Below, piece by piece: positions 48,001 through 52,239 of a DNA stretch of 64,000 nucleotides (within the stretch, counting starts at the first letter, position 1; each line of letters opens with the position of its first letter). The position numbers and the translations under genes were made by a program. The notes under the pieces are model-generated. The model was not told the origin of the DNA. It saw only the letters and a program-made list of their open reading frames with translations, and did no database searches. Source of the DNA: Eublepharis macularius (lineage: Eukaryota; Chordata; Lepidosauria; Squamata; Eublepharidae); the NCBI RefSeq assembly GCF_028583425.1, contig NC_072793.1, positions 58,037,028 through 58,101,027 of the forward strand, in the 5' to 3' direction.

Positions 48001-50153
48001 GTTTAGTCAGAGAGGCTGGTGGCAATGAACCATTACTCTGGAAGTGAGGATTCACTCCCAGTTTTGAGTGTTTCGCTCTGGTCCTCCCACTCAGGGCATC
48101 TTGTAGATATAGCCATCTTTGACATGGCTTCAAGTCTTAACCTATGCTGCCAGCCATGTCTTTTTTTAATGATTGCATTTATTCCTTTATTTAACTCAAA
48201 TAAACAATGATACAAAGTAGAAGAAACTGTGAAACTGAAATACAGACAGGAAAAAATAATAAAATTAACCATAAAAAGGAGTAATCGAAACAACACTTAG
48301 CAATCTGCTACAACCCAGGAATCATAATAAACAAGCTTCTAATCTTCATTGCATTGAGGGGATTACATCTTTAGCACATGAAAAATCCAGAACTGGTTTC
48401 CAGATTTTATCAGACTCAAATAAAGGAACTGACAACCATGTCAAAGAGATATCATCATGGGTTCAATCCTTCATTGATTGGTCAAGCTGGCCAGGCCACA
48501 CAGCAGGCAGGTAGTCTTAAAGCTTCTACTCACGTTCTAGTTCTATCCTTCCTATGGATCAGATCCCGTCTAGGGAATCAGACTTTTGGATGCTATTCTT
48601 GTAGAGATGGTTGGTGGTGGAAGCCTGTAACTGCCCTGCCTTTGTTCTCTGGACTTGGAACTCTTAGGTTTTGCTTGGACTTTTGTGCTCTAGCTGAAAG
48701 GTAACATCTGGTTTAGGACCGAAAGCCTTTACTGTGATTCCTAGCTTAGTTACTTAGCTTCTTGTTATTTTCTTATGCTATGTACACATGTACAATTTGT
48801 ATCTTCTTGTGCTTCTTTTTAAAAACTTTATGTCATATTTTGTAGAGTTATTTGGGTTTGTGATGCTTCAATATGAATCCAGCACTTTGGTCACTTTGCC
48901 ATAGCTACCCATGTAATTGTTTTGTGGAATTCAGTCTACAAAATGCCCTACCTTGCAGGGCTGAATTCTATTTGGTTTAATACCTTGCAGGATTTGGAAT
49001 TTGCCCCTTGATCACAAGTTGAGGGCTAGTCAAAGAGGCTGGTAGTGACATTACCCTTCTGGAAGTGAGGCTTTGCTTTCAAGCTTTGAGTGCTTTGATT
49101 TTTGATCCCCATATGAAAACTGCCCTGTGCGACAGGGAGGTTTCTAGACCTAACTTTTAAAAAACCAGAATGTGGAGTTTGTTCCTCACTTTGGCAATAG
49201 CTAGGAAATAGAATTCCAGGCTGAGCTGTGCCCAGAACTTCAAAATTGTCTAGCCACTGGAGCTAAACCCTCAACCCACTCTTTAATGAGGGAAAGAAAC
49301 TAATTTATGCTGCCTGAACTCCCAGTGGCGTAGCATGGGTTTGGAGTGCCCGGGGCAATTCCTGGGCTTCACATGTGCGCATGCAAAGAGTGTGCATGCT
49401 CCCGGGACTGCACAATGATGTTACTGGAAGTGACGTCATTGCGCAGGGCTCGGGATCACTCGCACGATTTGGGCTGCTCACCTCCCTGCCCCCATCAGGC
49501 AGCCCTCCATGGCAGCCACCTGTGCTGCCACCACCTGCTCAGCACACTCCTCAGCTACAGGACAGCCAGCTCAGTACTTAGCGAGCTGGCTGCCTTGTCG
49601 GCGCAGCAGGTGGCCTCCCACAGAGTGCAGGCTGTCCTCGATGCCGCACCTCATGGCCCCCCCCCAATTATGCACTCGGGGCAATCGCCCCTCTCGCCCC
49701 TCACTGTGAACTCCTTGTGGATGAAATGGTGTTAGATAGGATTTTTATTGAGGTTCTTGAAAGTTGCTCTGCATTAAACTCTGAAGTCCAAGTCCTAATG
49801 AAGTCCAAGTCCTAATGAAAGAATTACACAATAACATGAATAATTATCATGATTGTATGTGATGACAGTATCCATGGTAAACTTACCAAAGTATGGGAAA
49901 ATATGTACACAAGCACTTTACTTACATTAATAACTATTACTAAATGTTTAATTAATCTGTTGTCAGTATGGTGAGATTTCATATTCATTCACTGAGCATG
50001 ATTTAGTAATCAAATCTATGGTGCCTTCTCAACAGTACTCAGTCATCTGGAAAAGAATTATCTCTATTCTGTAACAACAACAAAATACTATATTACTTTT
50101 CCTACCGTTTTGGAAAAATACTTCTTCTTTCTTCATTTCGGTTTATATCCATA
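11059..50153 (-). CDS. LCP2: LCP2 (SLP-76) adaptor, 5'-incomplete, 16 exons located
   Basis: SLP-76 is a cytosolic scaffold phosphorylated by ZAP-70/Syk; it binds Vav, Nck, Itk, Gads, PLC-gamma and ADAP after receptor stimulation. Located exons, 5' to 3' (- strand): 50106-50153, 42322-42353, 40560-40597, 31462-31648, 30910-31022, 29015-29078, 28695-28769, 27492-27517, 27381-27400, 27174-27278, 26250-26280, 25182-25194, 23832-23961, 11818-11904, 11496-11651, 11059-11181. All have GT-AG borders and phases agree except between 23832 and 11904, where an exon of 3n+1 bases is needed. The sum is about 415 residues against 533 in human. The missing part is the N-terminal SAM domain (expected upstream of 50153) and one proline-rich exon. 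Visible functional parts are DYESP, DYETP and DYEPP tyrosine motifs, the QPPVPPQR proline motif, the Gads motif DRTKKP (RxxK), and an SH2 domain with FLVR. Exon positions are direct reading; function is family knowledge. Confidence 0.93.
11496..11651 (-). CDS. LCP2: LCP2 exon, SH2 phosphotyrosine pocket
   Basis: 52 codons beginning DGTFLVRNSSRKTPEQPYVL and ending LGTGLKGNE. The FLVR arginine that binds phosphate is intact. The VYNIQIRYQ strand is nearly identical to mammalian LCP2 and separates it from BLNK and CLNK. Confidence 0.98.
11818..11904 (-). CDS. LCP2: LCP2 exon, start of SH2 domain
   Basis: 29 codons: FDQASPNQKWYAADITRTEA then EVALRNINQ. The W-Y and the helix-A segment TRTEAEVAL are the first part of the SH2 fold. 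It starts at phase 0, which does not fit the phase-2 end of the exon at 23832, so an exon is missing in between. Confidence 0.96.
12000..13260. other. LCP2 intron, unassigned
   Basis: AT-rich. Around 12960-13030 is a LINE/SINE-like 3' end (GGCTCAAGGCAGCTTATAAA), and a poly-G run lies at 13211-13224. The - strand segment at 13131-13160 has a good acceptor but no phase-compatible coding. Confidence 0.4.
13440..14000. other. GC-rich unassigned block
   Basis: Higher GC than the surrounding intron, with short open frames but no recognised protein. It may be part of an old retroelement continuing to about 15170. Confidence 0.35.
14003..14198. mobile_element. Hairpin MITE, GGGTCGAGCTACAAGTGAC ends (TSD TCC)
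   Basis: Two arms of about 90 bp fold back: GGGTCGAGCTACAAGTGAC is mirrored at 14198, and the ends are flanked by TCC (14000-14002, 14199-14201). The central arm contains AGGGAGGAATACATGTGAGT. It is related in its ends to the elements at 39515 and 41613. Confidence 0.88.
14460..14523. repeat. (GT)n followed by (GGGT)n microsatellite
   Basis: About 15 GT units are followed by about seven GGGT units. The GGGT run has four or more G-triplets with one-base loops, a classic potential G-quadruplex. Confidence 0.95.
14820..15170 (+). other. Possible retroelement 3' end
   Basis: TTTAATAAAGTTTGGGTTGT followed by CACTGTCTGTTTGTTTG and GATGACA resembles the poly(A)/U5-like end at 47620-47690. I cannot define the other end or the class. 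Confidence 0.3.
15175..16190. other. GC-rich unassigned block
   Basis: Several short open frames lie on both strands, but none shows a known domain. Confidence 0.35.
16194..16240. repeat. (GT)n microsatellite
   Basis: About 22 GT units followed by a short GA run. Confidence 0.95.
16429..16513. repeat. Short palindromic repeat (GCAATCCTAAG family)
   Basis: GTGCAATCCTAAGCAGGGTT and the complementary arm (CAACTCTATTTAGGATTGCA) enclose AGCCCATTGATTTCAAAGGG. It is an ~85-bp fold-back. Confidence 0.8.
16738..16828. repeat. Short palindromic repeat, second copy
   Basis: ACAGAGTTACTCCAGTCTAA and CCATTGATTTCAATGGGCTT form the arms of the same fold-back repeat as at 16429, ending near TTAGGATTTCACTGTAAG. 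Confidence 0.8.
16840..17710. other. LCP2 intron, unassigned
   Basis: AT-rich sequence with no recognised exon or repeat. Confidence 0.4.
18424..18856 (+). repeat. 89-bp tandem repeat array in the Ngaro 5' region
   Basis: About 4.9 units start at 18424, 18513, 18602, 18691 and 18780 (GGCCTGTTTCTGCCTGACAG...). The copies differ by only a few bases, mostly C/T changes. Serial open frames starting 89 bp apart come from this array. Confidence 0.97.
18990..20438 (+). pseudogene. Ngaro gag remnant
   Basis: One frame gives SPSDEDDGSSRQELMERIVA near 19090. Later come GFLVYAGVLARAQPGRALPL at 19919 and FEGVAWL near 20010, typical of DIRS/Ngaro gag. A zinc-knuckle-like region follows: CWDFTSEELC (from 20183), then MHDCPACMGPTH in another frame. 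At least three frames are needed, so it is inactivated. It leads directly into the RT fragment. Confidence 0.7.
20434..20661 (+). pseudogene. Ngaro reverse transcriptase, C-terminal fragment
   Basis: DDFMMSGPAGMGQCARLLAG, then ELGVPLAHEKTERPF and FLGIELDTV. This begins at the catalytic (Y)xDD box and continues through the thumb-proximal LGI.LD motif. The fingers and most of the palm (several hundred base pairs) are absent between the gag zinc region and this box. It ends at TGA 20659-20661. Confidence 0.85.
20772..21267 (+). pseudogene. Ngaro RNase H domain
   Basis: LLVWKEFL and QVTSDASWSTGFGVFFRGHW give the first Asp strand. After a frame change come WSDNLAVMHVVKTMASRSP and RARHVPGVNNGVGDALSCQQ, the conserved H-P-G-x-x-N...D-A-L-S end of retroelement RNase H. 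A TAG and a frameshift near 21047 break it. Confidence 0.85.
21340..22490 (+). pseudogene. Ngaro tyrosine recombinase, mutated
   Basis: The core begins LSIAPSTRQAYNRVVRQLYQ near 21365. FFGALRVSELMASSRTD holds the first catalytic Arg (near 21775). The frame closes at a TGA (21901) that reads like a mutated Arg codon. The segment 21890-22052 is duplicated at 22113-22282. The C-terminal box reads HSFWIGAASTAAAMGY...IQRVGRW.SRAFQSYV in a shifted frame. The HxxR catalytic Arg is Trp (TGG where CGG is expected), while the GRW and final Tyr are present. Confidence 0.85.
22494..23097 (+). CDS. Ngaro SGNH-type hydrolase ORF
   Basis: An intact ~200-residue reading frame follows the recombinase, inside the longer open frame 22054-23097. 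It has the SGNH signatures in order: ILICGHSMVFWVA (block I, nucleophile Ser), VVIHLGGNDLGLV (block III, Gly and Asn), and DGVHLAPEGND (block V, Asp-x-x-His). Related hydrolase ORFs occur at this place in vertebrate Ngaro elements; the substrate is unknown to me. It is the only part of the element without an inactivating change. Confidence 0.88.
23530..25180. other. LCP2 intron around exon 23832-23961
   Basis: Apart from the exon, I see AT-rich sequence with one LINE-like 3' tail near 24230-24300 (ATATCCTGTCTTTCAATGGC). The 122-residue - strand open frame at 24406-24774 shows no family. Confidence 0.4.
23832..23961 (-). CDS. LCP2: LCP2 exon (PQRPVPQ / NTFPSR)
   Basis: It reads VPQRPVPQPPSQFFNTFPSR, then TTKPLAKQ and PPKNIPDAYPE. 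It aligns with human HQRPLPQPALLPMSSNTFPSRSTKPS. Where human has KPS around the HPK1/14-3-3 serine, this exon has KPL. Confidence 0.94.
25182..25194 (-). CDS. LCP2: LCP2 13-bp microexon
   Basis: The acceptor CTTTCAG and donor GTATGT bound 13 bases reading VEAV plus one base. That base completes Asn at the joint to VPQRPVPQ. The phase fits both neighbours. Confidence 0.75.
25200..26245. other. LCP2 intron, unassigned
   Basis: AT-rich intron between two short exons. Nothing coding or repetitive can be named. Confidence 0.4.
26250..26280 (-). CDS. LCP2: LCP2 31-bp exon
   Basis: The acceptor is TTTTAG and the donor GTGAGT. It reads NNQVSERKAE. Only this phase avoids a stop, and it fits the preceding exon. 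Confidence 0.82.
26825..26945 (-). repeat. Copy of the 'TTAGTCTG...AAAGCTT' dispersed repeat
   Basis: TTAGTCTGCAGTAGAAGAGC, CACCTTAAAGATCAACAAGA and TCAGCTTTCAAGAGC belong to a repeat family also seen at 30640, 35830, 39955 and 61650. Confidence 0.6.
27174..27278 (-). CDS. LCP2: LCP2 proline-rich exon (KIQKPPVP)
   Basis: It reads FLGKELEKIQKPPVPSNDNH and ends RRIPPSL, matching human SLGEHLPKIQKPPLPP. The donor is GTAAAC. The phase with neighbours is consistent. Confidence 0.92.
27381..27400 (-). CDS. LCP2: LCP2 20-bp exon
   Basis: The acceptor is CTTGCAG and the donor GTAAAA. It reads SLTPQL plus two bases of an Arg codon. Confidence 0.82.
27492..27517 (-). CDS. LCP2: LCP2 26-bp exon
   Basis: The acceptor ATTTCAG and donor GTAAGA bound the residues KRGIFPEM. 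Phases on both sides agree. It corresponds to the human LGKKPPF region. Confidence 0.85.
27600..27812 (+). repeat. tRNA-derived SINE, diverged
   Basis: GTAGGTAGAATATTGGACTA, CAGTCACTCTCTTGAACCTA, AGGGCTGTTGCGG and AAAGGCAGGATAAAAATG follow the squamate SINE plan in a decayed form. Confidence 0.6.
28695..28769 (-). CDS. LCP2: LCP2 exon with Gads-binding RxxK motif
   Basis: It reads PIDRTKKPPLNRSGPLFDRD and ends LRG, matching the human PSIDRSTKPPLDRS segment. The R-x-x-K core bound by the Gads C-terminal SH3 domain is present as RTKK. Confidence 0.95.
29015..29078 (-). CDS. LCP2: LCP2 exon (linker)
   Basis: The acceptor is TTTTTTCAG and the donor GTAAGT. It reads SLFSSPSSNETNREKNIKMF, a poorly conserved linker. 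The last base joins the next exon to give PPIDR. Confidence 0.85.
29160..29515. other. LCP2 intron, unassigned
   Basis: Near 29350-29420 are GAGCTCAACCCTGG-like strings. No repeat family was identified. Confidence 0.35.
29522..29684. mobile_element. Fold-back MITE remnant (CCACACACGTTA ends)
   Basis: GACCATTTCCACACACGTTA and TAACGTGTATGGAAGCAG are inverted, and CACTTTCAATGCACTTTAG is mirrored by CTAAAGAGTATTGAAAGTG. The ends have drifted and no duplication can be assigned. Confidence 0.65.
30638..30752 (-). repeat. Dispersed repeat with hammerhead-like half motif
   Basis: Read on the - strand: CTGACGA, a short hairpin (GAGAA/TTCTC), GAAAGCTTATGCTAC, then GGTGCTACTGGACTC and CACAGACTAACACAGC. 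CTGACGA-hairpin-GAAA is the conserved half of a hammerhead ribozyme. Confidence 0.65.
30910..31022 (-). CDS. LCP2: LCP2 proline-rich exon
   Basis: It reads DRAATVKTSLQPPVPPQRSV, then a P-S-P-I-P repeat and ends GDRSAG before donor GTACGT. It corresponds to the human QPPVPPQRP segment in the region that contacts the PLC-gamma1 SH3 domain. Confidence 0.93.
31462..31648 (-). CDS. LCP2: LCP2 exon with three tyrosine motifs
   Basis: The 187-bp exon reads ESDDYESPDDQEPGVDYETP, then acidic sequence, DGDYEPPPSNDDE and FPSKPIPTPSEYI. The DYESP, DYETP and DYEPP motifs are the Syk/ZAP-70 sites (human Y113, Y128, Y145) that dock Vav, Nck and Itk. All three are conserved. Confidence 0.96.
31897..32329 (-). 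repeat. Split direct repeat B2 (3' terminal)
   Basis: Direct copy of 32575-33005, offset 678 bp. Starts TTGCAGGCGAGTGCTAAATG on the + strand and ends CCCAATCCGC. Confidence 0.92.
32375..32574 (-). repeat. Split direct repeat A2
   Basis: Direct copy of 37617-37817. Begins ATGCCGCCACGGGCCAAGTG on the + strand and abuts the inner B1 copy at 32575. Confidence 0.9.
32575..33005 (-). repeat. Split direct repeat B1
   Basis: Inner copy of the 31897-32329 block. After CCCAATCCGC the two copies diverge abruptly, which marks the repeat end. Confidence 0.92.
34140..34428 (+). repeat. SINE-like repeat (GGTAAAGGTAGTCCCC family)
   Basis: GGTAAAGGTAGTCCCCCGTG, GGTGGTTTGCCATTGCCTTC, CCAGTCATCTACACTTTACC, GGATGGAAGGCTGAGTTAAC and CAGGATCGAAATCAGGTCGT are in the expected order of a common squamate repeat. 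A shorter copy is at 43236. Confidence 0.7.
34560..35400. other. Interior of the second Ngaro-type element, unassigned
   Basis: No domain recognised on either strand. Confidence 0.35.
35830..35940 (+). repeat. Dispersed repeat with hammerhead-like half motif
   Basis: CTGAAGAAGTGAGCTGTGGC-TCAC hairpin, then AGAGCTCATACC, GTTAGTCTCATAGGTGCTAC and TGGACTCTTGC. Same family as 30638, opposite orientation. Confidence 0.65.
37240..37555. repeat. CpG-rich degenerate minisatellite
   Basis: Imperfect tandem units of about 45-60 bp built from GAGGCCTCGTGC(T)GCTCGCTTGCT, just inside the 5' end of the second Ngaro-type element. The long open frames here (e.g. 36897-37550) translate this repeat. Confidence 0.8.
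37617..37817 (-). repeat. Split direct repeat A1 (5' terminal)
   Basis: Copy of 32375-32574, ending GTGAGTCTGGGAGCCGTTAT on the + strand. Confidence 0.9.
38655..38870 (+). repeat. Sauria-type tRNA-derived SINE
   Basis: TGTGGCTCAGTGGTAGAGGA (A box), GTCCCAGTTGAATCCCTG (degenerate B box), AAGGATCAGGTAGTATGTAA, CCTCTGCCTAAGATCCTGGA and GTCTGAGTAGACATTACTGA are in the order of lizard Sauria SINEs. Confidence 0.8.
38880..39275 (+). repeat. CR1/L2-type LINE 3' end
   Basis: Frames give a W-N-S-L-P block (TTGGAACTCCCTCCCCAAGG) and a later HHQVKTFLF segment, usual before the stop of L2/CR1 ORF2. The 3' UTR ends in TTAAATAAATAAATA. Confidence 0.7.
39281..39478 (+). repeat. CR1/L2-type LINE fragment
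   Basis: Frames read ...LVTSRLDCCN... and a VQKLQLVQNAAARI-like segment (GGTACAGAATGCTGCAGCCA) with frameshifts. It is a degenerate RT C-terminal region. Confidence 0.65.
39481..39768. repeat. Short palindromic repeat interrupted by a MITE
   Basis: The left arm GTGCAATTCTAAGTAGTGTT with ACTCCAGTCTAA continues after the inserted MITE as GCCCATTGAAATCAC, the centre of the GCAATCCTAAG family. The remaining right arm is lost. Confidence 0.75.
39515..39742. mobile_element. Hairpin MITE, GAGCCAAACTACAAGTGAC ends (TSD TAA)
   Basis: GAGCCAAACTACAAGTGAC and GTAGCTTGGCTC termini, long inverted arms with CAAGTTTTGATGGGAAATGT, and TAA at 39512-39514 and 39743-39745. It is the better preserved relative of 2852-3088. 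Confidence 0.88.
39867..39903. repeat. (GGAT)n(GCAT)n microsatellite
   Basis: Four to five GGAT units pass into four GCAT units. Confidence 0.9.
39955..40085 (-). repeat. Copy of the TTAGTCTG...AAAGCTT dispersed repeat
   Basis: ATAGCTGTGTTAGTCTGTAG, AGTCTAGTGGCAC and CACAAAAGCTTATGATGG; the hairpin part is altered (GAGTCAGAACAC). Confidence 0.65.
40560..40597 (-). CDS. LCP2: LCP2 exon with WSSF motif
   Basis: The donor is GTAAGT. It reads (D)FRQEEADSWSSF, matching the acidic GGWSSF segment before the first tyrosine motif. A competing AG six bases downstream (TTCAG) would break the phase, so the acceptor at ATAG is preferred. Confidence 0.85.
40979..41158. mobile_element. Near-perfect 180-bp palindromic MITE (TSD TAG)
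   Basis: The two ~89-bp arms, starting GGCCGAATCCACATTAC, differ at a single base, with a centre near GATTCAGAAATC. TAG flanks both sides (40976-40978, 41159-41161). The arms are CpG-rich (GCGCGTCCCGG, GTCCGCGAAAC), unusual in this AT-rich intron. It has no coding capacity and suits a PIF/Harbinger-like non-autonomous element. Confidence 0.93.
41613..41730. mobile_element. 118-bp hairpin MITE, GGGCCAAGCTACAAGTGAC ends (TSD TAA)
   Basis: Termini GGGCCAAGCTACAAGTGACG and its near complement; TAA at 41610-41612 and 41731-41733. It is a deletion-shortened relative of the 14003 element (shares GAATGACACTTG and CTCCCTGTTCACTTGCC). Confidence 0.9.
41914..42005. repeat. (GTAA)n(ATAA)n microsatellite after a SINE/LINE tail
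   Basis: About 14 GTAA units and eight ATAA units follow GGTGGGCTATAAATTTAA, so it grew from a retroelement 3' end. Confidence 0.95.
42322..42353 (-). CDS. LCP2: LCP2 32-bp exon
   Basis: The acceptor ATTACAG and donor GTAAAT bound 32 bp reading TYTQKVPQNT in the phase dictated by its neighbours. Similarity to mammals is weak; the call rests on phase and order. Confidence 0.75.
42400..43230. other. LCP2 intron, unassigned
   Basis: AT-rich with an (AT)n run at 42796-42810. No exon or family seen. Confidence 0.4.
43236..43375 (+). repeat. SINE-like repeat (GGTAAAGGTAGTCCCC family), 5' part
   Basis: TAAAGGTAGTCCCCTGTGCA, ACGTCACATCACGATG, TTTGCCATTGCCTTCCCCAG, then it stops at CAGTCATCTA where the next SINE begins. 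Confidence 0.7.
43376..43625 (-). repeat. tRNA-derived SINE, reverse orientation
   Basis: Reading - strand: AGCCAGCATGATGTAGTGGT, the B-box area TTCAAATCCCC, then GTTGTTGTGAGGATAAAATA and a TAAATAAATAAATAAATAAA tail at 43376. Confidence 0.8.
43735..44445 (+). pseudogene. BovB (RTE) LINE 3' fragment
   Basis: Frames give NIKKTEVMIT, RRLRLGRATMKEPEKILKDK, HTMVFPFTMYGWESCTMKKT, DSFELWSWRRVLRIPW and a KMRWLD-like block, with frameshifts and stops. These are the C-terminal RT signatures of BovB. The 3' tail ends ATAGGTTGGAAGCAACTTGA-TGGCA, shared with BovB-mobilised SINEs. It is 5' truncated. Confidence 0.85.
44657..44700 (-). ncRNA. Hammerhead ribozyme motif (Penelope 3' end)
   Basis: On the - strand: stem I CCU, CUGAAGA (44696-44690), stem II GCCAGC/GCUGGC with loop CACAGCU, GAAA, minimal stem III (AC/GU), GUC with predicted cleavage after 44662, and AGG closing stem I. 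All core nucleotides fit C-U-G-A-N-G-A...G-A-A-A...U-H. Short stem III is reported for Penelope ribozymes, which act best as dimers. Confidence 0.75.
44768..45847 (-). pseudogene. Penelope RT C-terminus and GIY-YIG endonuclease, one stop
   Basis: The RT part reads MFIWSHGEEELMGFLNHLNN and KLPFLDTLVIRK, then RKPTHTDRYLHKNSNHHP. After one TGA (45317-45319, where an Arg codon is likely) the same frame continues: SAGVYRIPCSCGQVYIGTTK, RSIQTRIKEHERHCR, the GIY-YIG nuclease with Y, YIG and catalytic R positions. The nuclease nicks target DNA for retrotransposition. Only this stop and the N-terminal truncation disable it. Confidence 0.92.
46075..46116 (+). ncRNA. Hammerhead ribozyme motif (inverted Penelope copy)
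   Basis: Identical core on the + strand: CCU, CUGAAGA at 46078-46084, six-bp stem II, GAAAC at 46105-46109, GUC at 46110-46112 and AGG. No base of the core differs from the copy at 44657. Confidence 0.75.
46268..46325. repeat. Imperfect (GA)n microsatellite
   Basis: GT units, then GAGAGAGAGTGAGAGTGAGA-type repeats with interruptions. Confidence 0.85.
46905..47700 (+). other. Possible retroelement 3' end block
   Basis: GC-richer than its surroundings. TTCAATAAAGTCTGGAGTGT followed by GTGTCCCTGTCTGTTCAG and GATAGCTGACA looks like the poly(A)/U5 end of an LTR or DIRS-like element, similar in plan to 15070-15140. No protein domain recognised. Confidence 0.35.
47700..50095. other. LCP2 intron, unassigned
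   Basis: Two related segments near 47870-48090 and 48890-49090 share TTTTGTGGAATTCAGTCT-type strings and AGAGGCTGGT, suggesting two copies of an unnamed repeat. No exon was seen before 50106. Confidence 0.4.
50106..50153 (-). CDS. LCP2: LCP2 exon just after the SAM domain
   Basis: The acceptor is ACTAAG and the donor GTAGGA. It reads MDINRNEERRSIFPK in phase 2, matching the mammalian EINKNEERRSIF segment that follows the SAM domain. It is the most 5' exon I could find. Confidence 0.88.
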
Positions 50154-50689
50154 CTTAGTTTACTTAGAATTCTAAGATTAAAAAAGAAATAAAAGAACAT
50201 TGCATTACCAAATTGAGCAGAGATTCTTTAAAGAAGAATCTTGGAAATCATTCAGGCAAAGTGAAGCATTTTATGTTTCCCTAAGTACAATGGGAGAGAA
50301 TTAAGCACATGTTGTACCACCTGATGAAATCAATGAGATTAAAATATGCTTAATTTTGGCTGAACTGTGCCAATATTTTTTCGTAAATGGTTTTGGTGGT
50401 GAATTTAGTTCTAGGATGGGAGTGAGACAAAACCAACATTGTTTTCTATTACTTTTTCTCAACCCCATCACCAACAAACACGCTCTTCAGAGCTGAAATG
50501 ATAAAGATTAGAATCATTTTAACAGGACATCTTAAACATGGTTTTAGTGACCAGAATTGCAACAACACTGTGCTGCAACAGGAGACAACAAAAAGTTTAA
50601 TTTGAAACAAAATCCATATTAAACTTCATCTATTAAATGACTACCAACTATAATGTATGCCAATTAAGGTAAATAATCAGTTTTAATAT

Positions 50690-51553
50690 TTATTTATTTA
50701 TTTATGATATATATTCTGCCCTCCCCACACCAGCAGGCTCAGGGCGGGTTACAAACACATTCAAATTAAAATACATAAAACCATTAATATAAGTTAACAA
50801 CCATAAAAACATCCAGAATTATAAAATGTAAAATACATATAAACATGAACATAGCAGCACAAAAATCCAACCGACCCAGCCTTGATCATCTCCAGAGCAT
50901 CTTAACAGTAAAGGAGATTACTAAATGGGGGTATTGTTAGTGGGGAGGGCCTATTCCACCATCAGCCAGCCAGGGGGGCTCCACCTAGCACCGCCCATAT
51001 GCCTGGCGGAATAGCTCCATATTGCAGGCCCAGCGGAAAGATGACAAATCCTGCCGGGCCTTGGTCTCATTAGACAGAGTGTTACACCAGGCTGGGGCCA
51101 GGACCGAAAAGGCCCTGGCCCTGGTTGATGCCAGGCAGGCCTCCCTGGGGCCTGGGGCCTTTAGTAGATGTTTCTCACTAGCGCAAAGAGTTCTCTGGGG
51201 TTCATATGGGGAGAGGCAGTCCTGCAGATACGCCGGTCCCAGTCCTCATAGGGCTTTATTGGTTAATACCAAAACCTTGAACCTGATTCGGTACTCTACC
51301 GGTAACCAGTGCAGCTGATGCAGTGCTGGCATTATATGCTCACGCGTTGACAATCCTGTGATGACACACACCACCGCATTCTGCACCAGCTGTAACTGCC
51401 GGATCAGGTTCAGGGGAAGCCCTGTGTAGAGTGTGTTACGGTAGTCTAACCTAGAGGTGACCGTTGCCTGGATCACTGTAGTCAAGTCGCGGGACAAAAG
51501 ATACAAGGCAAGCTGCCTGGACTGTCAAAGATATAAAATGAGGACCTGGCAAC
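50690..51553 (-). pseudogene. CR1/L2-type LINE, 3' part
   Basis: Minus-strand frame: YLLSRDLTTVIQATVTSRLD, LQLVQNAVVCVITGL and LHQLHWLPVEYRIRFKVLVL, the RT C-terminal region, followed by a 3' UTR ending GGGCAGAATATATATCATAA-ATAAATA at 50690. It is one element with 52240-52960, separated by a solo LTR. Confidence 0.85.
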
Positions 51554-51558
51554 TGCAG

Positions 51559-52234
51559 TGTCATGGACCAACCTGGCCCAGTGGAGCAGAGAGACTCAGA
51601 GGACTCTTCTGAGGAAGAGGCAGCTGGTGAACCTGACCCAGATCCACAGCCAGTGGCAGAGGCACTGCAGGAGGAGGCAGGCTCTGAAGGCTCAGATACT
51701 GATCCACAGCCAGGTCCCAGCACATTGGTTCCTCAGCTTCCCAGCCCTGGGCTGGCAACAGAAAGCCAGGGGCAGGCCAGCTCTCCCCCTTCATCACCAG
51801 AGCCTCGGGAGCGCTGCCAGAGGAGGGCTAGAAGAGCCCTCCAAGCCAGAAGGCGCAGTGCCAGGCTAGCAGCACAGCACCGGCCCAGCATCATTAGTGA
51901 TGACGAGTGCTCGCAGGAGCAGGACTGAGACAGCCGGCAGGTGCATGCTATAGCACAAGCAGCTGAGCACTGTGAGGCTTAAAAGCAGCCGAAGAGGGAG
52001 TGGCTGCGTGGAAGCAACGAATCTGCTCACTACTGACCTTGCTGCTGTTTGGAACTGATTCTCTTGTCCCTGACCTTGGCCTGTTCCTGTGGATGTGTTT
52101 TTGGAATCCCCCTTTGGACTTGAAGCCGTGAGTGTGCCCAGTTGGTGCCTGAACCTTGGAACTGGGTGCTGCCCTGCTCAGACAACTTGGGAGTTATCCC
52201 TTGCCTGCTGCCAGTGTGAGTCTGCATCAGGACA
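51559..52234 (+). mobile_element. Solo LTR with 5-bp TSD inside a LINE
   Basis: It begins TGTCATGG and ends ATCAGGACA (TGTC...GACA), flanked by TGCAG at 51554-51558 and 52235-52239. Removing it restores the LINE reading ITAVARSSFY. A TTAAAA box is near 51981. TG..CA ends and a 5-bp duplication indicate an LTR retroelement, Gypsy-like or endogenous retroviral; the orientation is inferred from TTAAAA. No gag or pol is present, so only the LTR remains. Confidence 0.87.
51563..51928 (+). CDS. 121-residue ORF inside the solo LTR, unknown
   Basis: An uninterrupted frame starts four bases into the LTR. The N-terminal half is acidic with Glu/Ser/Pro (DSEDSSEEEAAG), then Pro-rich; the C-terminal part is Arg-rich (RCQRRARRALQARRRSARLA) and ends ISDDECSQEQD. 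It matches nothing I know. It could be a chance frame in a GC-rich LTR or the start of a leader/gag frame. Confidence 0.35.
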   Translation: MDQPGPVEQRDSEDSSEEEAAGEPDPDPQPVAEALQEEAGSEGSDTDPQPGPSTLVPQLPSPGLATESQGQASSPPSSPEPRERCQRRARRALQARRRSARLAAQHRPSIISDDECSQEQD

Positions 52235-52239
52235 TGCAG

